Part shown: piece by piece, positions 1-9,158 of the stretch
How the letters are laid out: every line of letters begins with the position of its first letter
Position numbering within the stretch: position 1 is the first letter of the stretch
The notes under the pieces: model-generated
Told to the model about the DNA's origin: nothing
The model's input: only the letters and a program-made list of their open reading frames with translations
The model's database searches: none
Program-made: the position numbers and the translations under genes
Assembly (NCBI RefSeq): GCF_023101685.1
Contig: NZ_CP082164.1
Coordinates: 5,208,001 to 5,272,000, forward strand
DNA from: Bradyrhizobium sp. 186
Lineage (GTDB): Bacteria; Pseudomonadota; Alphaproteobacteria; Rhizobiales; Xanthobacteraceae
Reading direction: 5' to 3'
Length of the DNA stretch: 64,000 nucleotides

Positions 1-2
1 TC

Positions 3-629
3 TATGAGATCATCTACGTCAACGACGGCTCGACCGATGCGACCGGCGAACGGCTCGCCGCGATCATGAAGCAGCGGGACAATCTGCGTCAGCTTCGCCA
101 CGCCAGATCGACCGGCCAGTCCGCCGCTGTGCGCAGCGGCGTGCGCGCAGCGCGGGGCGAGATCGTGGCGACGCTCGACGGCGACGGCCAGAACAATCCG
201 GCCTTCCTGCCGGACCTGATCACGGCGGTCGAGAAGGGCGTGGGGCGCGTCGGTCTCGCCGCCGGGCAACGCGTCGGACGCAAGGACACCGGCTTCAAGA
301 AGTTTCAGTCGCGCATCGCCAACGGCGTGCGCGGGTCGATCCTGAACGACGGCACGCGCGACACCGGCTGTGGGTTGAAGGCGTTCCCGCGCGAGGCCTT
401 CCTGACGATGCCCTATTTCGACGGGCTGCATCGCTTCCTGCCGGCGCTGGTTCGCCGTGAAGGCTACGAGATCGCCTATGTCGACGTGATCGACCGGCCG
501 CGCCGCTCCGGCGTGTCAAATTACGGCTTCTTCGACCGGTTGTGGATCGGGATCATGGATCTCGCCGGCGTGTGGTGGCTGATCCGCCGCAAGAAGCCGA
601 CACCGGATGTGACTGAGGTGAAGGCATGA
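3..629 (+). CDS. Family 2 glycosyltransferase (polyprenyl-phosphate mannosyltransferase-like), 5' end cut by window
   Basis: The open frame enters from the left edge. Its first residues read YEIIYVNDGSTDAT, the nucleotide-binding start of a GT-A family 2 domain, and VATLDGDGQNNP further on is the metal-binding DxDxQ region typical of dolichol-phosphate mannosyltransferase-like enzymes. Such enzymes move a sugar from a nucleotide donor to a polyprenyl-phosphate carrier at the inner membrane. The beginning of the protein is missing; about 208 codons are present. The C-terminus is soluble and basic, with no long membrane anchor. Its stop overlaps the next start by four bases (ATGA), so it is translationally coupled to the LpxB-N protein. 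That pairing is common in lipid A or envelope glycan modification operons. The sugar and acceptor cannot be told from sequence. Confidence 0.88.
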   Translation, partial: YEIIYVNDGSTDATGERLAAIMKQRDNLRQLRHARSTGQSAAVRSGVRAARGEIVATLDGDGQNNPAFLPDLITAVEKGVGRVGLAAGQRVGRKDTGFKKFQSRIANGVRGSILNDGTRDTGCGLKAFPREAFLTMPYFDGLHRFLPALVRREGYEIAYVDVIDRPRRSGVSNYGFFDRLWIGIMDLAGVWWLIRRKKPTPDVTEVKA

Positions 630-964
630 TCATTCAATTCGGTCAGGCGCTGAGCAACTATCTCTACGACGTCTTCGTCGCCAAGTTCGACTTCTGGCTG
701 GCGTTCGGCCTGGTGGCGCAGCTGTTCTTCACCGCGCGCTTCCTGGTGCAATGGATCGCGAGCGAGCGTGCCGGAAACAGCGTGGTGCCGATGGCGTTCT
801 GGTTCTGCTCGATGGGCGGAGGGCTCATGACGCTGGTGTACGGCGTCGTGAAGCGCGAGCCGGTGATCATCCTCGGACAGGCGCTGGCGACCATCATCTA
901 TGTTCGCAACATCATGCTGATCGTGAAAAACCGCGGCCGCGCCTCGAAGTCGCTGGACCGCTGA
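626..964 (+). CDS. Lipid-A-disaccharide synthase N-terminal-domain membrane protein
   Basis: A 112-residue, strongly hydrophobic protein with about three membrane spans (roughly residues 20-45, 52-72 and 76-95). The segment FFTARFLVQWIASER is the signature of the LpxB N-terminal domain family, small proteins that usually sit beside a family 2 glycosyltransferase. It contains none of the catalytic LpxB domain, so it should not be called lipid A disaccharide synthase. It starts inside the stop of the upstream glycosyltransferase gene and is the last gene of that operon. A role as a membrane partner or sugar-lipid flippase in envelope glycolipid modification is inferred from context. Confidence 0.85.
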   Translation: MIIQFGQALSNYLYDVFVAKFDFWLAFGLVAQLFFTARFLVQWIASERAGNSVVPMAFWFCSMGGGLMTLVYGVVKREPVIILGQALATIIYVRNIMLIVKNRGRASKSLDR

Positions 965-1049
965 CGCCCTCTACCCCGACCGTCCAAAATAAATCGAAAA
1001 CAACCCCATGCAAAGTAGCCGGCGACGGCTGCAATGCCTTGCGGAATTT

Positions 1050-1105
1050 TCGAATCGATTTGACACGTCGGGCAAAACGGTGGCACGACGCCATCATCGG
1101 GCAGG
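1050..1105. repeat. Possible degenerate intergenic repeat
   Basis: The stretch containing TTTGACACGTCGGGCAAAAC and the following GTGGCACGACG resembles, from memory, short non-coding sequences that recur between genes in Bradyrhizobium. It lies between two convergent genes. No inverted arms are clear, so this rests on recognition rather than structure. Confidence 0.25.
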
Positions 1106-1140
1106 GTAACCGCGTCTGGCGGATGCACCGCTCGGACCGG

Positions 1141-2832
1141 CTAGCGCGGCAACGCCGAGGCCGCGCCGGAGGCGGGCAGGGCGGCCGCTTCCGCGTCGGG
1201 CCTGCGGTAAGGCTCTCCCGCCGCGTCCAGCACGGGATAGGCAACCGAGCAGATGTGCGAATGGATGCGACGCAGATCGCGCAGCACGTCGAGATGGAGC
1301 GAGGTGGTCTCGATGGTCTCGGGGCGGCCCTCGCGCAGGCGGTCGAGGTGGCGCTCGACCGCGGCAAGCTCGGTGTTGCGCAGCGCCGTCTTCTCGACCA
1401 GCAGCTTGCGGGCCTCGTTGGCGTCGCCCGACATGAACACGCCGAAGGCGATCCGCAGCGAGTCCATCGTGCGCTTGTGGAAGGCGGCGAGCTCCTCGGC
1501 GCCCTCGGGCGAGAACTGGAAGCGGCGCTTGATCTTCTTGGTCGCAAGCTCGCTCAGACTCTTGTCGATGATGTCGCCGATATGTTCGAGGTTGATGGTG
1601 AAGGAGATGATCTCCATCGCGCGCTGGCCCTCGCTCTCGTCGAGGCTGCCCCGCATGAGTTTCGTGACGTAGAGCTTGATGGCCTCATCGAGGCCGTCGA
1701 CGACATTGTCCATCTTCGAGACCTGGTCGACCAGCGCACGGTCGCCTGTCATCATCGCGGCCATCACCTTACGCAGCATGACCTCGACGAGGTCCCCCAT
1801 GCGTAGAGTTTCGCGGGCGGCATCGGCGAGCGCCAGCGACGGCGACTCCAACGCGGTCTCGTCGAGATAGCGCGGGTGGGCCGGATCGGCCTCACGGACG
1901 CGATCGGGCAGGATCCAGGTCAACAGGCGCGACATGGCGTCGAGCAGTCCGATGAAGAGGACGGCGGTGCCGACATTGAAGGCAATGTGGAAGGCCGCCG
2001 TCATTTTTGCGAGATCGGGCTGCCAGGCGTGCATGTGCTCGGCGATCGGGCTGAGGAAAGGCAGTACGAGGACGATCCCGATCACGCGGTTGATGAGATT
2101 GCCCACCGGCAGGCGATAGCTCGCGGGATCGTCACGCCTCGCACCTTCGAACACCGGATTGATGGCGCTGCCGAGATTGGCGCCGAGCACCAGTGCGAGC
2201 GCAGCGTAAGGCGAGACGAACTGCGAATAGGCCAGCGACATGATCAGGAGCACGCTGGCGACACTCGAATGCACGGCCCAGGTGACGAGCGCCGCGATGA
2301 CGATGCACAGAACGGGATCGCCGGTGATGGTCGACATCACGACGCGCACGCCGGGCGCGTTCTCGGCCGGCGCCAGCGTGTCGAGCAGGATGTGCAGCGA
2401 CAGCAGCATCAGTCCGAGGCCGATCAGGACACGGCCGACGTCCTTGATCCGCGAGCGAGGACCCGCGCGGAAGGCGACGAGCCCGAGCACGAACAGGACG
2501 GGCGCGATGGCTGCGATGTTGAACGAGAGCACCTGCACGATCAGCGTCGTGCCGACATTGGCGCCGAGCATGATGGCGAGGGCGGCGACGAGGCTGAGCA
2601 GGCCCTCGGCGGCGAAGGAGCTCGTGAGCAGCGCGGTCGCCGTGCTGCTCTGGAGCAGTGCCGTCAGCCCGAGGCCGGCGGCGAAGGCGCTGAAGCGGTT
2701 GCTCAGCGCCTTGCCGAGCATGTGCCGGAGGTCGGGGCCGAAGGCGCGAAGGATGCCGCTGTGGACCATGTGCAGGCCCCACAGCAACAGCGCAACGCCG
2801 CCCATCAGATCGAGCAGAACCAACGTTCCCAT
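1141..2832 (-). CDS. Na/Pi cotransporter family protein with C-terminal PhoU domain
   Basis: A 563-residue inner-membrane protein. The N-terminal half holds two inverted Na_Pi_cotrans repeats with about eight hydrophobic helices. The family motif QSST is at residues 61-64 and its partner in the second repeat is VHSSVA near residue 187. From about residue 345 to 535 the protein is helical and charged and resembles a tandem PhoU domain. This is the architecture of NptA/YjbB-type sodium-phosphate symporters. Expected role is sodium-coupled phosphate transport; direction and regulation by PhoU are not visible. It is transcribed leftwards and converges with the upstream lipid A operon. A CRP-like dyad lies about 125 bp before its start, beyond the end of metC. 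Confidence 0.9.
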   Translation of the reverse strand: MGTLVLLDLMGGVALLLWGLHMVHSGILRAFGPDLRHMLGKALSNRFSAFAAGLGLTALLQSSTATALLTSSFAAEGLLSLVAALAIMLGANVGTTLIVQVLSFNIAAIAPVLFVLGLVAFRAGPRSRIKDVGRVLIGLGLMLLSLHILLDTLAPAENAPGVRVVMSTITGDPVLCIVIAALVTWAVHSSVASVLLIMSLAYSQFVSPYAALALVLGANLGSAINPVFEGARRDDPASYRLPVGNLINRVIGIVLVLPFLSPIAEHMHAWQPDLAKMTAAFHIAFNVGTAVLFIGLLDAMSRLLTWILPDRVREADPAHPRYLDETALESPSLALADAARETLRMGDLVEVMLRKVMAAMMTGDRALVDQVSKMDNVVDGLDEAIKLYVTKLMRGSLDESEGQRAMEIISFTINLEHIGDIIDKSLSELATKKIKRRFQFSPEGAEELAAFHKRTMDSLRIAFGVFMSGDANEARKLLVEKTALRNTELAAVERHLDRLREGRPETIETTSLHLDVLRDLRRIHSHICSVAYPVLDAAGEPYRRPDAEAAALPASGAASALPR

Positions 2833-2955
2833 GCTCCGTGTCCGGATTGGATTCGATTGGTGAGGCTAGCGCCAAACGACAGCGGATCAAACCATTTGTT
2901 GGCGCATCGGCGTTAACGTTTGCGGCAGCTGCGCGTTCCGCAGGGCGTGATGCCT

Positions 2956-2971
2956 TGTGAGCAGGCTCACA
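2956..2971. promoter_or_regulatory. Perfect CRP-type dyad (TGTGA-N6-TCACA)
   Basis: The 16 bases TGTGAGCAGGCTCACA match the classical CRP consensus exactly and form a palindrome with 7-bp arms. The dyad overlaps the metC stop codon and lies 124-139 bp upstream of the Na/Pi symporter start on the same strand. It could be an operator for the symporter or simply a hairpin at the metC 3' end. There is no T-tract to make a strong terminator case. Confidence 0.4.
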
Positions 2972-4151
2972 TTGCCGTCTTGAGGGCAGCGAAGCCGCGA
3001 TCGAGATCGGCCTTGAGGTCGTCGACGCTCTCGAGCCCGATATGCAGACGCAACGTCGGGCCGCCCGGCGCCCACTTGGTCGCGGTGCGATAGCTGTCGC
3101 AATCGAACGGAATCACCAGGCTCTCGAAGCCGCCCCAGGAAAAGCCCATGCCGAACAGCTTGACGGTGTCGAGCATGACGTCGACCGCTTTTTGCGGAGC
3201 CGGCTTCAACACGATGCTGAACAGGCCCGACGCGCCGGTGAAGTCGCGCTTCCAGATCGCATGTCCCGGATCGGTTTCGAGCGCCGGATGCAGCACGCGC
3301 GCGACCTCGGGCCGGCTCGCGAGCCAACGCGCCATCTCGAGCCCCGAGCGATAGTGCTGCGCGAGCCGCACCGACAGCGTGCGCAGGCCGCGCAGCGCGA
3401 GGAAGACGTCGTCAGGGCCGGCGCAGACGCCGAGCAGGCGGATGCCTTCGGCAATCTGCGGCCACGCCTTGGCGTTGGCGGAGATCGTGCCGAACATGAT
3501 GTCCGAATGGCCGCCGATATATTTGGTGGCGGCCTGCATGCTGATGTCGACGCCCTGTTCGAGCGAGCGGTGATAGAGCGGCGTCGCCCAGGTGTTGTCG
3601 TCGATCACGAGCGCATCGTGCGCATGCGCGACCGCGGCGATGGCGCGAATATCGGGCATCTCGAACGACTGCGACCCCGGTGCCTCTACCAGCACGGCGC
3701 GGGTGTTGGGCTTGAACAGTGCGTCTATCCCCGCGCCGATCAGCGGGTCGAAATAGCTGGTCTCGATGCCGTAGCGGGCGAGCAGGCCGTTGCAAAAGTT
3801 GCGCGTGGGCCGGTAGGCGTTGTCGCAGACCAGCAGATGGTCGCCGGCCTTCAGCACCGAGAGCAGGGTGGTGGAGATCGCCGCCAGCCCGGACGGCGCA
3901 ATGCCGACGCCGGCGCATTGCGGTCCCTCCAGCGCCATCAGCATCTCCTGGAACGCCCGGGTGGTGGGGGTGCCATGGCGGCCATACTGGAACTCGCCGC
4001 GATGGGCGTGCAGGTCCTCGGCGGTCGGATAGAGCACGGTCGAGCCGTGGAAGACCGGCGGATTGACGAACCCCTTCTGCGCCTTGGTGTCGCGGCCGGA
4101 GGTCACCAGCCGGGTCTCGGCGTGCTGCTGGAGGGGGTGCGAGGAATCCAT
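2967..4151 (-). CDS. metC: Cystathionine beta-lyase
   Basis: A 394-residue PLP enzyme of the Cys/Met metabolism family. It cleaves cystathionine to homocysteine, pyruvate and ammonia in methionine synthesis. The PLP lysine is K210 in MQAATKYIGGHSD. The phosphate-contact region QYGRHGTPT puts Tyr and Arg at residues 56 and 58, the same numbers as in E. coli MetC. Length matches the family. The ATG at 4151 was chosen because the extra 34 upstream codons carry no family similarity and run into the likely promoter region. It stands alone and is divergent from the aap operon. Other members of this fold (cystathionine gamma-synthase, methionine gamma-lyase) are less likely given the FGMGFSWGGFESL ending typical of MetC. 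Confidence 0.9.
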   Translation of the reverse strand: MDSSHPLQQHAETRLVTSGRDTKAQKGFVNPPVFHGSTVLYPTAEDLHAHRGEFQYGRHGTPTTRAFQEMLMALEGPQCAGVGIAPSGLAAISTTLLSVLKAGDHLLVCDNAYRPTRNFCNGLLARYGIETSYFDPLIGAGIDALFKPNTRAVLVEAPGSQSFEMPDIRAIAAVAHAHDALVIDDNTWATPLYHRSLEQGVDISMQAATKYIGGHSDIMFGTISANAKAWPQIAEGIRLLGVCAGPDDVFLALRGLRTLSVRLAQHYRSGLEMARWLASRPEVARVLHPALETDPGHAIWKRDFTGASGLFSIVLKPAPQKAVDVMLDTVKLFGMGFSWGGFESLVIPFDCDSYRTATKWAPGGPTLRLHIGLESVDDLKADLDRGFAALKTAM

Positions 4152-4225
4152 GCGTCTGCTTTCAAAAGCGCGTTTCCGCGGACGCGAACTGCGCCTTGCG
4201 GGCCGGCCGGAGGCCGCGTCCGTTA

Positions 4226-4253
4226 ATAACAGAACACAGAAGAGTCCCGTCAA
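4226..4253 (-). promoter_or_regulatory. Putative metC promoter, left arm of a mirror-image pair
   Basis: On the minus strand, TTGACG (4253-4248) is followed after 16 bases by TGTTAT (4231-4226), a plausible sigma-70 type promoter. It would give metC a leader of about 70 nt. The -10 lies inside a 10-bp element, ATAACAGAAC at 4226-4235, that is repeated as an exact inverted copy at 4277-4286. Confidence 0.5.
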
Positions 4254-4257
4254 CCCC

Positions 4258-4286
4258 TTGACCCGGCAGGCCAGTCGTTCTGTTAT
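4258..4286 (+). promoter_or_regulatory. Putative aapJQMP promoter, right arm of a mirror-image pair
   Basis: TTGACC (4258-4263), a 17-base spacer and TGTTAT (4281-4286) make a good sigma-70 type promoter facing the aap operon. Its -35 is only four bases from the -35 of the opposing metC promoter. The -10 is embedded in GTTCTGTTAT, the inverted copy of the element covering the metC -10. Transcripts would carry a leader of about 250 nt before aapJ. I see no riboswitch in that leader, and the rest of the 394-bp gap holds nothing I can recognise. Confidence 0.5.
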
Positions 4287-4545
4287 CGCAGGTGCTATTC
4301 AGTCGCCGCATGTTGAGGGGCCTGCCGCGACCTTCGATCCATCGTCTGACCGCACCATGCGCCAGAACCATAACGGCGGGCGCCTGCGGCGGGGATGAAG
4401 GTATGGCCTCCCGGGATGGGCGAGTGTTCGGCAAGGTTTTCCAGCATGACTCTTGCATGGCTAGTCTTGATAGGCCTAGCCCCGGCAGAGATGATCCTGA
4501 GACAACGTTCCTGACTTTGAGACGACTTTGAAAGGCCTTAAGCCC

Positions 4546-5562
4546 ATGAAACGCGTTACCCTGGCTCTCACTCTCGCTCTCGCCGCCGGCCTGACTGCCC
4601 AAGCCGCCGATGCGCAAACGCTCAAGACCATCAAGGACCGGGGCATGCTGTCCTGTGGCGTCAGCCAGGGCCTCCCGGGCTTCTCCTCGCCCGACGACAA
4701 GGGCAACTGGACCGGGCTTGACGTCGATGTCTGCCGCGCGATCGCCGGGGCGATCTTCAATGACCCGACCAAGGTCAAGTACGTGCCGCTGTCCGCCAAG
4801 GATCGCTTCACCGCACTGCAATCCGGCGAGATCGACGTGCTCTCGCGCAACACCACCTGGACCGTCTCGCGCGATACCTCGCTCGGCGCCAACTTCACCG
4901 GCGTGACCTACTATGACGGGCAGGGCTTCATGGTGAAGAAGTCGCTCAAGGTGAATTCGGCGCTCGAACTCAACAGCGCCTCGGTCTGCGTGCAGACCGG
5001 CACCACCACCGAGCAAAATCTCGCCGACTACTTCAAGGCCAACAACATGAAGTACGAGGTGATCGCGTTCGGCACCAACGACGAAACGGTCAAGGCCTAT
5101 GAAGCCGGGCGTTGCGACGTCTTCACCACCGACCAGTCGGGCCTGTATGCCAATCGCCTGAAGCTTGCCAATCCCGGCGACCACATGGTGCTCCCGGAAA
5201 TCATCTCGAAGGAGCCGCTCGGGCCGATGGTGCGCCACGGCGACGACCAGTGGTTCGACATCGTGAAATGGACGCTGTTTGCGCTGATCACCACCGAAGA
5301 GCTCGGCGTGACCTCGAAGAACGTCGACGAGAAGGCGAAACTGGAGAATCCGGAGCTGAAGCGCGTCCTCGGCACCGACGGCAATTTCGGTGAACAGCTC
5401 GGCCTCACCAAGGACTGGGTGGTGCGCATCGTGAAGGCCGTCGGCAATTATGGCGAGGTGTTCGATCGCAACGTCGGTGCCGGCTCGCCGCTCGCCATCA
5501 ATCGCGGTCTCAACAATCTCTGGAACAAGGGGGGTCTCCAGTACGCGCCGCCGATCCGCTGA
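4546..5562 (+). CDS. aapJ: General L-amino acid ABC transporter, periplasmic binding protein
   Basis: A 338-residue exported protein. The signal peptide is MKRVTLALTLALAAGLTAQA with a cut near AADAQ. The mature part is a family 3 solute-binding protein with the AapJ/BztA features LKTIKDRGMLSCGVSQGLPG, WTGLDVDVCRAIAGAIF and the conserved Cys pairs of this subfamily. It binds a broad range of L-amino acids for AapQMP. ATG 4546 is preferred over the TTG 18 bases earlier because it begins a normal signal peptide. It is first in the aapJQMP operon. The operon takes up and can exchange amino acids, and in rhizobia it matters for nitrogen exchange with the plant. Confidence 0.93.
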   Translation: MKRVTLALTLALAAGLTAQAADAQTLKTIKDRGMLSCGVSQGLPGFSSPDDKGNWTGLDVDVCRAIAGAIFNDPTKVKYVPLSAKDRFTALQSGEIDVLSRNTTWTVSRDTSLGANFTGVTYYDGQGFMVKKSLKVNSALELNSASVCVQTGTTTEQNLADYFKANNMKYEVIAFGTNDETVKAYEAGRCDVFTTDQSGLYANRLKLANPGDHMVLPEIISKEPLGPMVRHGDDQWFDIVKWTLFALITTEELGVTSKNVDEKAKLENPELKRVLGTDGNFGEQLGLTKDWVVRIVKAVGNYGEVFDRNVGAGSPLAINRGLNNLWNKGGLQYAPPIR

Positions 5563-5585
5563 TCCGCGCGCACGCGCCCGCGGCG

Positions 5586-6791
5586 ATGAGCACCGAGGCC
5601 CGCAAACCGCCAGCCCAGATCGCGCTGAAGATCAGGCGCGTGCTGGGCGGCAAGACCGGCTGGAACGGCATCGCCGTCCAGTTTGCGTTCGCGGCGATCC
5701 TGGGCTGGATTGCCTATGAGATCGTCTCCAACGCCCGCGCCAACCTCGAGAACCAGCACATTGCCGCCGGCTTCGGCTTCCTCAGGAACAATGCAGGCTT
5801 CGACGTCAATCAGACGCTGATCTCGTATACCGGCTCGGACACGTTCTTGCGCGTGTTCGTGGTCGGGCTCCTGAACACGCTCGTGGTCTCGGTGGTGGGC
5901 ATTGTCTTCGCCACCGTGATCGGCTTCGTCGTCGCATTGTCCAGGCTTTCGCCCAATTGGCTGCTGGCACGCGTCGGCGAAATCTATGTCGAGACCATCC
6001 GCAACCTGCCGCTCCTGTTCCAGATCCTGTTCTGGTACCTGGCAGTGCTCGCGGCCTTGCCCAACCCGCGGCAGAGCATATCCCTTCTGGGCATCTCCTT
6101 TGTCAGCAACCGCGGGCTGGTCATCCCCCAACCGATCGGCGAAGCCGGGTTCGAGCCATTTCTGGCGACGCTTGCGTTCGGCATCGTCGTCTCGCTTGCG
6201 TTGCGCTTCTATGCGCGGCGGGCGCTGTTTCAGCGAGGCCAGGTGATCCGCATCTGGCCTTATGTGCTGGGCCTCCTGTTCGGGCTCCCACTGGTCGCGA
6301 TTGCGGTGTTCGGTCTGCCCTTCACCTTTGAGCTGCCGCAGCTCAAGGGTTTCAATTTCGCCGGCGGCGCGCGCATCATCCCCGAATTCGTGGCGCTGAC
6401 ATTGGCCTTGTCGACCTATACCGCCGCCTTCATCGCCGAGATCGTGCGCGCCGGCATCCTGTCCGTCCACAAGGGACAGATGGAGGCGGGATCGTCGCTG
6501 GGCCTGAGCCGCGGCGCCACGCTCCGGCTGATCGTCGTGCCGCAGGCGATGCGCGTCATCGTACCGCCGCTGACCAACCAGTACCTCAACCTCACCAAGA
6601 ACTCCTCGCTGGCGGTCGCGATCGGGTATCCCGACCTGGTGTCGGTGTTCGCCGGCACGTCGTTGAGCCAGACCGGGCAGGCGATCGAGATCATCGCGAT
6701 GACGATGGGCGTCTACCTCTTGATTTCGCTCATCACCAGTGCCGTCATGAGCGTGTACGGTTGGCGCGTCAGCCGGAGTCTCGGCGCATGA
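5586..6791 (+). CDS. aapQ: General L-amino acid ABC transporter permease
   Basis: A 401-residue inner-membrane permease of the HisMQ type. It has one N-terminal span, a periplasmic segment, and then the permease core; the coupling loop EAGSSLGLSRGATLRLIVVPQAMR is typical of amino-acid importers and contacts the ATPase. Length fits AapQ of rhizobia (about 400). It follows aapJ by 23 bp and overlaps aapM by four bases (ATGA), which indicates translational coupling. It is expected to form a heterodimer with AapM. Confidence 0.92.
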   Translation: MSTEARKPPAQIALKIRRVLGGKTGWNGIAVQFAFAAILGWIAYEIVSNARANLENQHIAAGFGFLRNNAGFDVNQTLISYTGSDTFLRVFVVGLLNTLVVSVVGIVFATVIGFVVALSRLSPNWLLARVGEIYVETIRNLPLLFQILFWYLAVLAALPNPRQSISLLGISFVSNRGLVIPQPIGEAGFEPFLATLAFGIVVSLALRFYARRALFQRGQVIRIWPYVLGLLFGLPLVAIAVFGLPFTFELPQLKGFNFAGGARIIPEFVALTLALSTYTAAFIAEIVRAGILSVHKGQMEAGSSLGLSRGATLRLIVVPQAMRVIVPPLTNQYLNLTKNSSLAVAIGYPDLVSVFAGTSLSQTGQAIEIIAMTMGVYLLISLITSAVMSVYGWRVSRSLGA

Positions 6792-8308
6792 CCGATGTCA
6801 CCTCGTCCGCCTTCGTCCGCGACGACCTGGTCGCCGAGCGTCCTGCGCCGGTGAAGACCACGGGCTTCATCGGCCTGGTGCGCACCCGCCTGTTCAATTC
6901 GCCGACCAACATTCTGCTCACGATCGTCGGCACGTTGCTGCTTTGGTTCACCATCATTCCGTCCGTCAGGTTTCTGCTGGTCGATGCGGTCTGGACCGGC
7001 AAGGATCGTGCGGCCTGCCTGCCCGAGAATGCGGGATTTGTGGTCGGCGCCTGCTGGCCTTACATCCAGGCCAAGCTGCCGCAATTGATCTACGGCTTCT
7101 ATCCCGAGGCCGAGCGCTGGCGTGTCAACCTCACGCTCGTGCTGGCGGTGGTTCTGCTGTTGCCGCTGCTGATTCCGCGCCTGCCGGCGAAGGGAGTCAA
7201 CGCCGGCCTGTTTTTCTTCGCCTTCCCGGTGGTCGCGTTCTTCCTGTTGCATGGCGGTGGCTTCACCGGCTTCGGCCTGAGCTGGACGGCCGGCCTGCTG
7301 CAATTGTTTGATGACAGCATCATCGGTGCTGGGCAGGCCCTGCTCAATCTCAGCAAGACCTCGGCCATCGCACCGTTGCTATGGATCGTTGGTAACCTGA
7401 TCGTGCTGGTCGGCACCGCGATCTACTGGGTGATCTTTCCGCTGACCTGGCTCCGTGACCAGCTCCAGGGGACGGGCCAGTCGGTCTGGGTCGATTTCGC
7501 CATCACAGCCGCAGTCGTCTCCCTGATCGCCTTCTTCCTCCGTGGCGGCGTGCGTACCGGCGGGCGGGCTCTGGCATCGAGCATCGCAACCTTCGTCGTC
7601 ATCGCGATCGTGGTCAAGTTGATGGGGCTCGATCACGGCGGGCTGCCCATCGTGCAGACCAATCTGTGGGGTGGCCTGCTGGTGACGCTGGTGGTCTCCG
7701 TCACCGGCATCGTCACCTCGCTGCCGATCGGCATCGCGCTCGCCCTTGGACGCCGCTCCACCATTCCACTGATCCGGATATTCTCGATCGCCTTCATCGA
7801 GTTCTGGCGAGGCGTGCCGCTGATCACCGTGCTGTTCTTCGCAACCTACATGCTACCCTTGTTCCTGCCGGGCAATTTTACGGTCGACGGTCTCGTGCGC
7901 GCGCTGATTGGAATCTCGCTGTTTACAGGGGCCTATCAGGCCGAAAACGTCCGCGGCGGGCTCGCGGCGATTCCGCGCGGGCAGGGTGAGGCCGCGGCAG
8001 CATTGGGGCTGTCCTGGTGGAAGACGACCTCGCTGATCGTGTTGCCGCAGGCGCTGCGGCACGTCATCCCGAACCTCGTCAACAGCTTCATCTCGCTGTT
8101 CAAGGACACCTCGCTGGTCTCGATCGTGGCGCTGTTCGACCTGTTGGGTTCGTTGCGGGCGTCGTTTTCGGATCCGAAATGGTCGACGCCGTCGACCGCG
8201 TTCACCGGCTTCGCCTTCGCCGGCATCATTTACTTCATCTTCTGCTTTGGAATGTCGCGCTACTCGCTGTTCGTCGAGCACCGTCTCAACGCCCACCGCC
8301 GCAACTGA
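6788..8308 (+). CDS. aapM: General L-amino acid ABC transporter permease, long form
   Basis: A 506-residue partner permease. The C-terminal 220 residues carry the HisMQ core with the ATPase coupling loop [24 protein letters not shown]. The N-terminal part contains several more hydrophobic segments than the roughly 380-residue AapM described from Rhizobium; the extra helices lie around residues 125-250. The start at 6788 overlaps the aapQ stop. The extension is in frame and well formed, so it looks like a lineage variant and not an error. Function is taken from operon position and family. Confidence 0.9.
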   Translation: MTDVTSSAFVRDDLVAERPAPVKTTGFIGLVRTRLFNSPTNILLTIVGTLLLWFTIIPSVRFLLVDAVWTGKDRAACLPENAGFVVGACWPYIQAKLPQLIYGFYPEAERWRVNLTLVLAVVLLLPLLIPRLPAKGVNAGLFFFAFPVVAFFLLHGGGFTGFGLSWTAGLLQLFDDSIIGAGQALLNLSKTSAIAPLLWIVGNLIVLVGTAIYWVIFPLTWLRDQLQGTGQSVWVDFAITAAVVSLIAFFLRGGVRTGGRALASSIATFVVIAIVVKLMGLDHGGLPIVQTNLWGGLLVTLVVSVTGIVTSLPIGIALALGRRSTIPLIRIFSIAFIEFWRGVPLITVLFFATYMLPLFLPGNFTVDGLVRALIGISLFTGAYQAENVRGGLAAIPRGQGEAAAALGLSWWKTTSLIVLPQALRHVIPNLVNSFISLFKDTSLVSIVALFDLLGSLRASFSDPKWSTPSTAFTGFAFAGIIYFIFCFGMSRYSLFVEHRLNAHRRN

Positions 8309-8319
8309 TCGAGCTCACC

Positions 8320-9060
8320 ATGACCGATAGTCCCATCGTCAAGATTTCCGGCCTCAACAAATGGTACGGAGAATTTCACGTGCTGCGCGACATCGACCTC
8401 GAGGTCGAGAAGGGCGAGCGCATCGTGATCTGCGGCCCCTCGGGCTCAGGCAAGTCGACGCTGATCCGCTGCATCAACGCGCTGGAAGAATTCCAGGAGG
8501 GCGAGATCGTCGTCGACGGCATCGAGCTCGGGCCGAACCTCAAGCACGTCGACGCGGTGCGCCGCGAGGTCGGCATGGTGTTCCAGAGCTTCAACCTCTT
8601 CCCGCATCTGACCGTGCTGGAGAACTGCACGCTGGCGCCGATCTGGGTGCGCAACATCCCGAAGAAGGACGCCGAAATCAACGCGATGAAATTCCTGGAG
8701 CGGGTCAAGATCCCGCACCAGGCCAACAAGTTTCCGGGACAGATGTCCGGCGGCCAGCAGCAGCGTGTCGCCATCGCACGCGCGCTGACCATGAACCCGA
8801 AGGTGATGCTGTTCGACGAGCCAACCTCGGCGCTCGACCCCGAAATGGTCAAGGAGGTGCTCGATACCATGGTCGACCTCGCCAACGAGGGCATGACCAT
8901 GCTGGTCGTCACCCACGAGATGGGCTTTGCGCGCGAGGTCGCCAACCGCGTGGTGTTCATGGATGCCGGCCAGATCATCGAAGCCAACACGCCGAATGAA
9001 TTCTTCGCCAATCCGCAGCATGCGCGCTCGAAGCTGTTCCTGAGCCAGATTTTGCGGTGA
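8320..9060 (+). CDS. aapP: General L-amino acid ABC transporter ATP-binding protein
   Basis: A 246-residue ABC ATPase. It shows Walker [10 protein letters not shown], signature [15 protein letters not shown], Walker [17 protein letters not shown] and the switch histidine in VVTHEMGFA. It powers the AapQM permease at the cytoplasmic face. The ATG at 8320 gives a standard N-terminus ([19 protein letters not shown]) and lies 11 bp after the aapM stop. It is the last gene of the operon; no convincing terminator follows. Confidence 0.93.
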   Translation: MTDSPIVKISGLNKWYGEFHVLRDIDLEVEKGERIVICGPSGSGKSTLIRCINALEEFQEGEIVVDGIELGPNLKHVDAVRREVGMVFQSFNLFPHLTVLENCTLAPIWVRNIPKKDAEINAMKFLERVKIPHQANKFPGQMSGGQQQRVAIARALTMNPKVMLFDEPTSALDPEMVKEVLDTMVDLANEGMTMLVVTHEMGFAREVANRVVFMDAGQIIEANTPNEFFANPQHARSKLFLSQILR

Positions 9061-9158
9061 TCTTGTAAGCTCTCCGAAACCATAGCTGCGGTTGCATCCT
9101 GTCCGCTTCACGCGTCCGAAAGCTCTTTCTGCGCATGTGGCGCGAAAAAGGGGCGCCA

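Noticed and set aside
751..1806. A 351-codon plus-strand frame overlapping the Na/Pi symporter gene
   Set aside because: It is antisense to a well-supported gene and has low-complexity composition with no domain.
5448..6470. A 340-codon minus-strand frame opposite aapQ
   Set aside because: Shadow of aapQ with His/Gln/Glu/Arg-rich composition and no motif.
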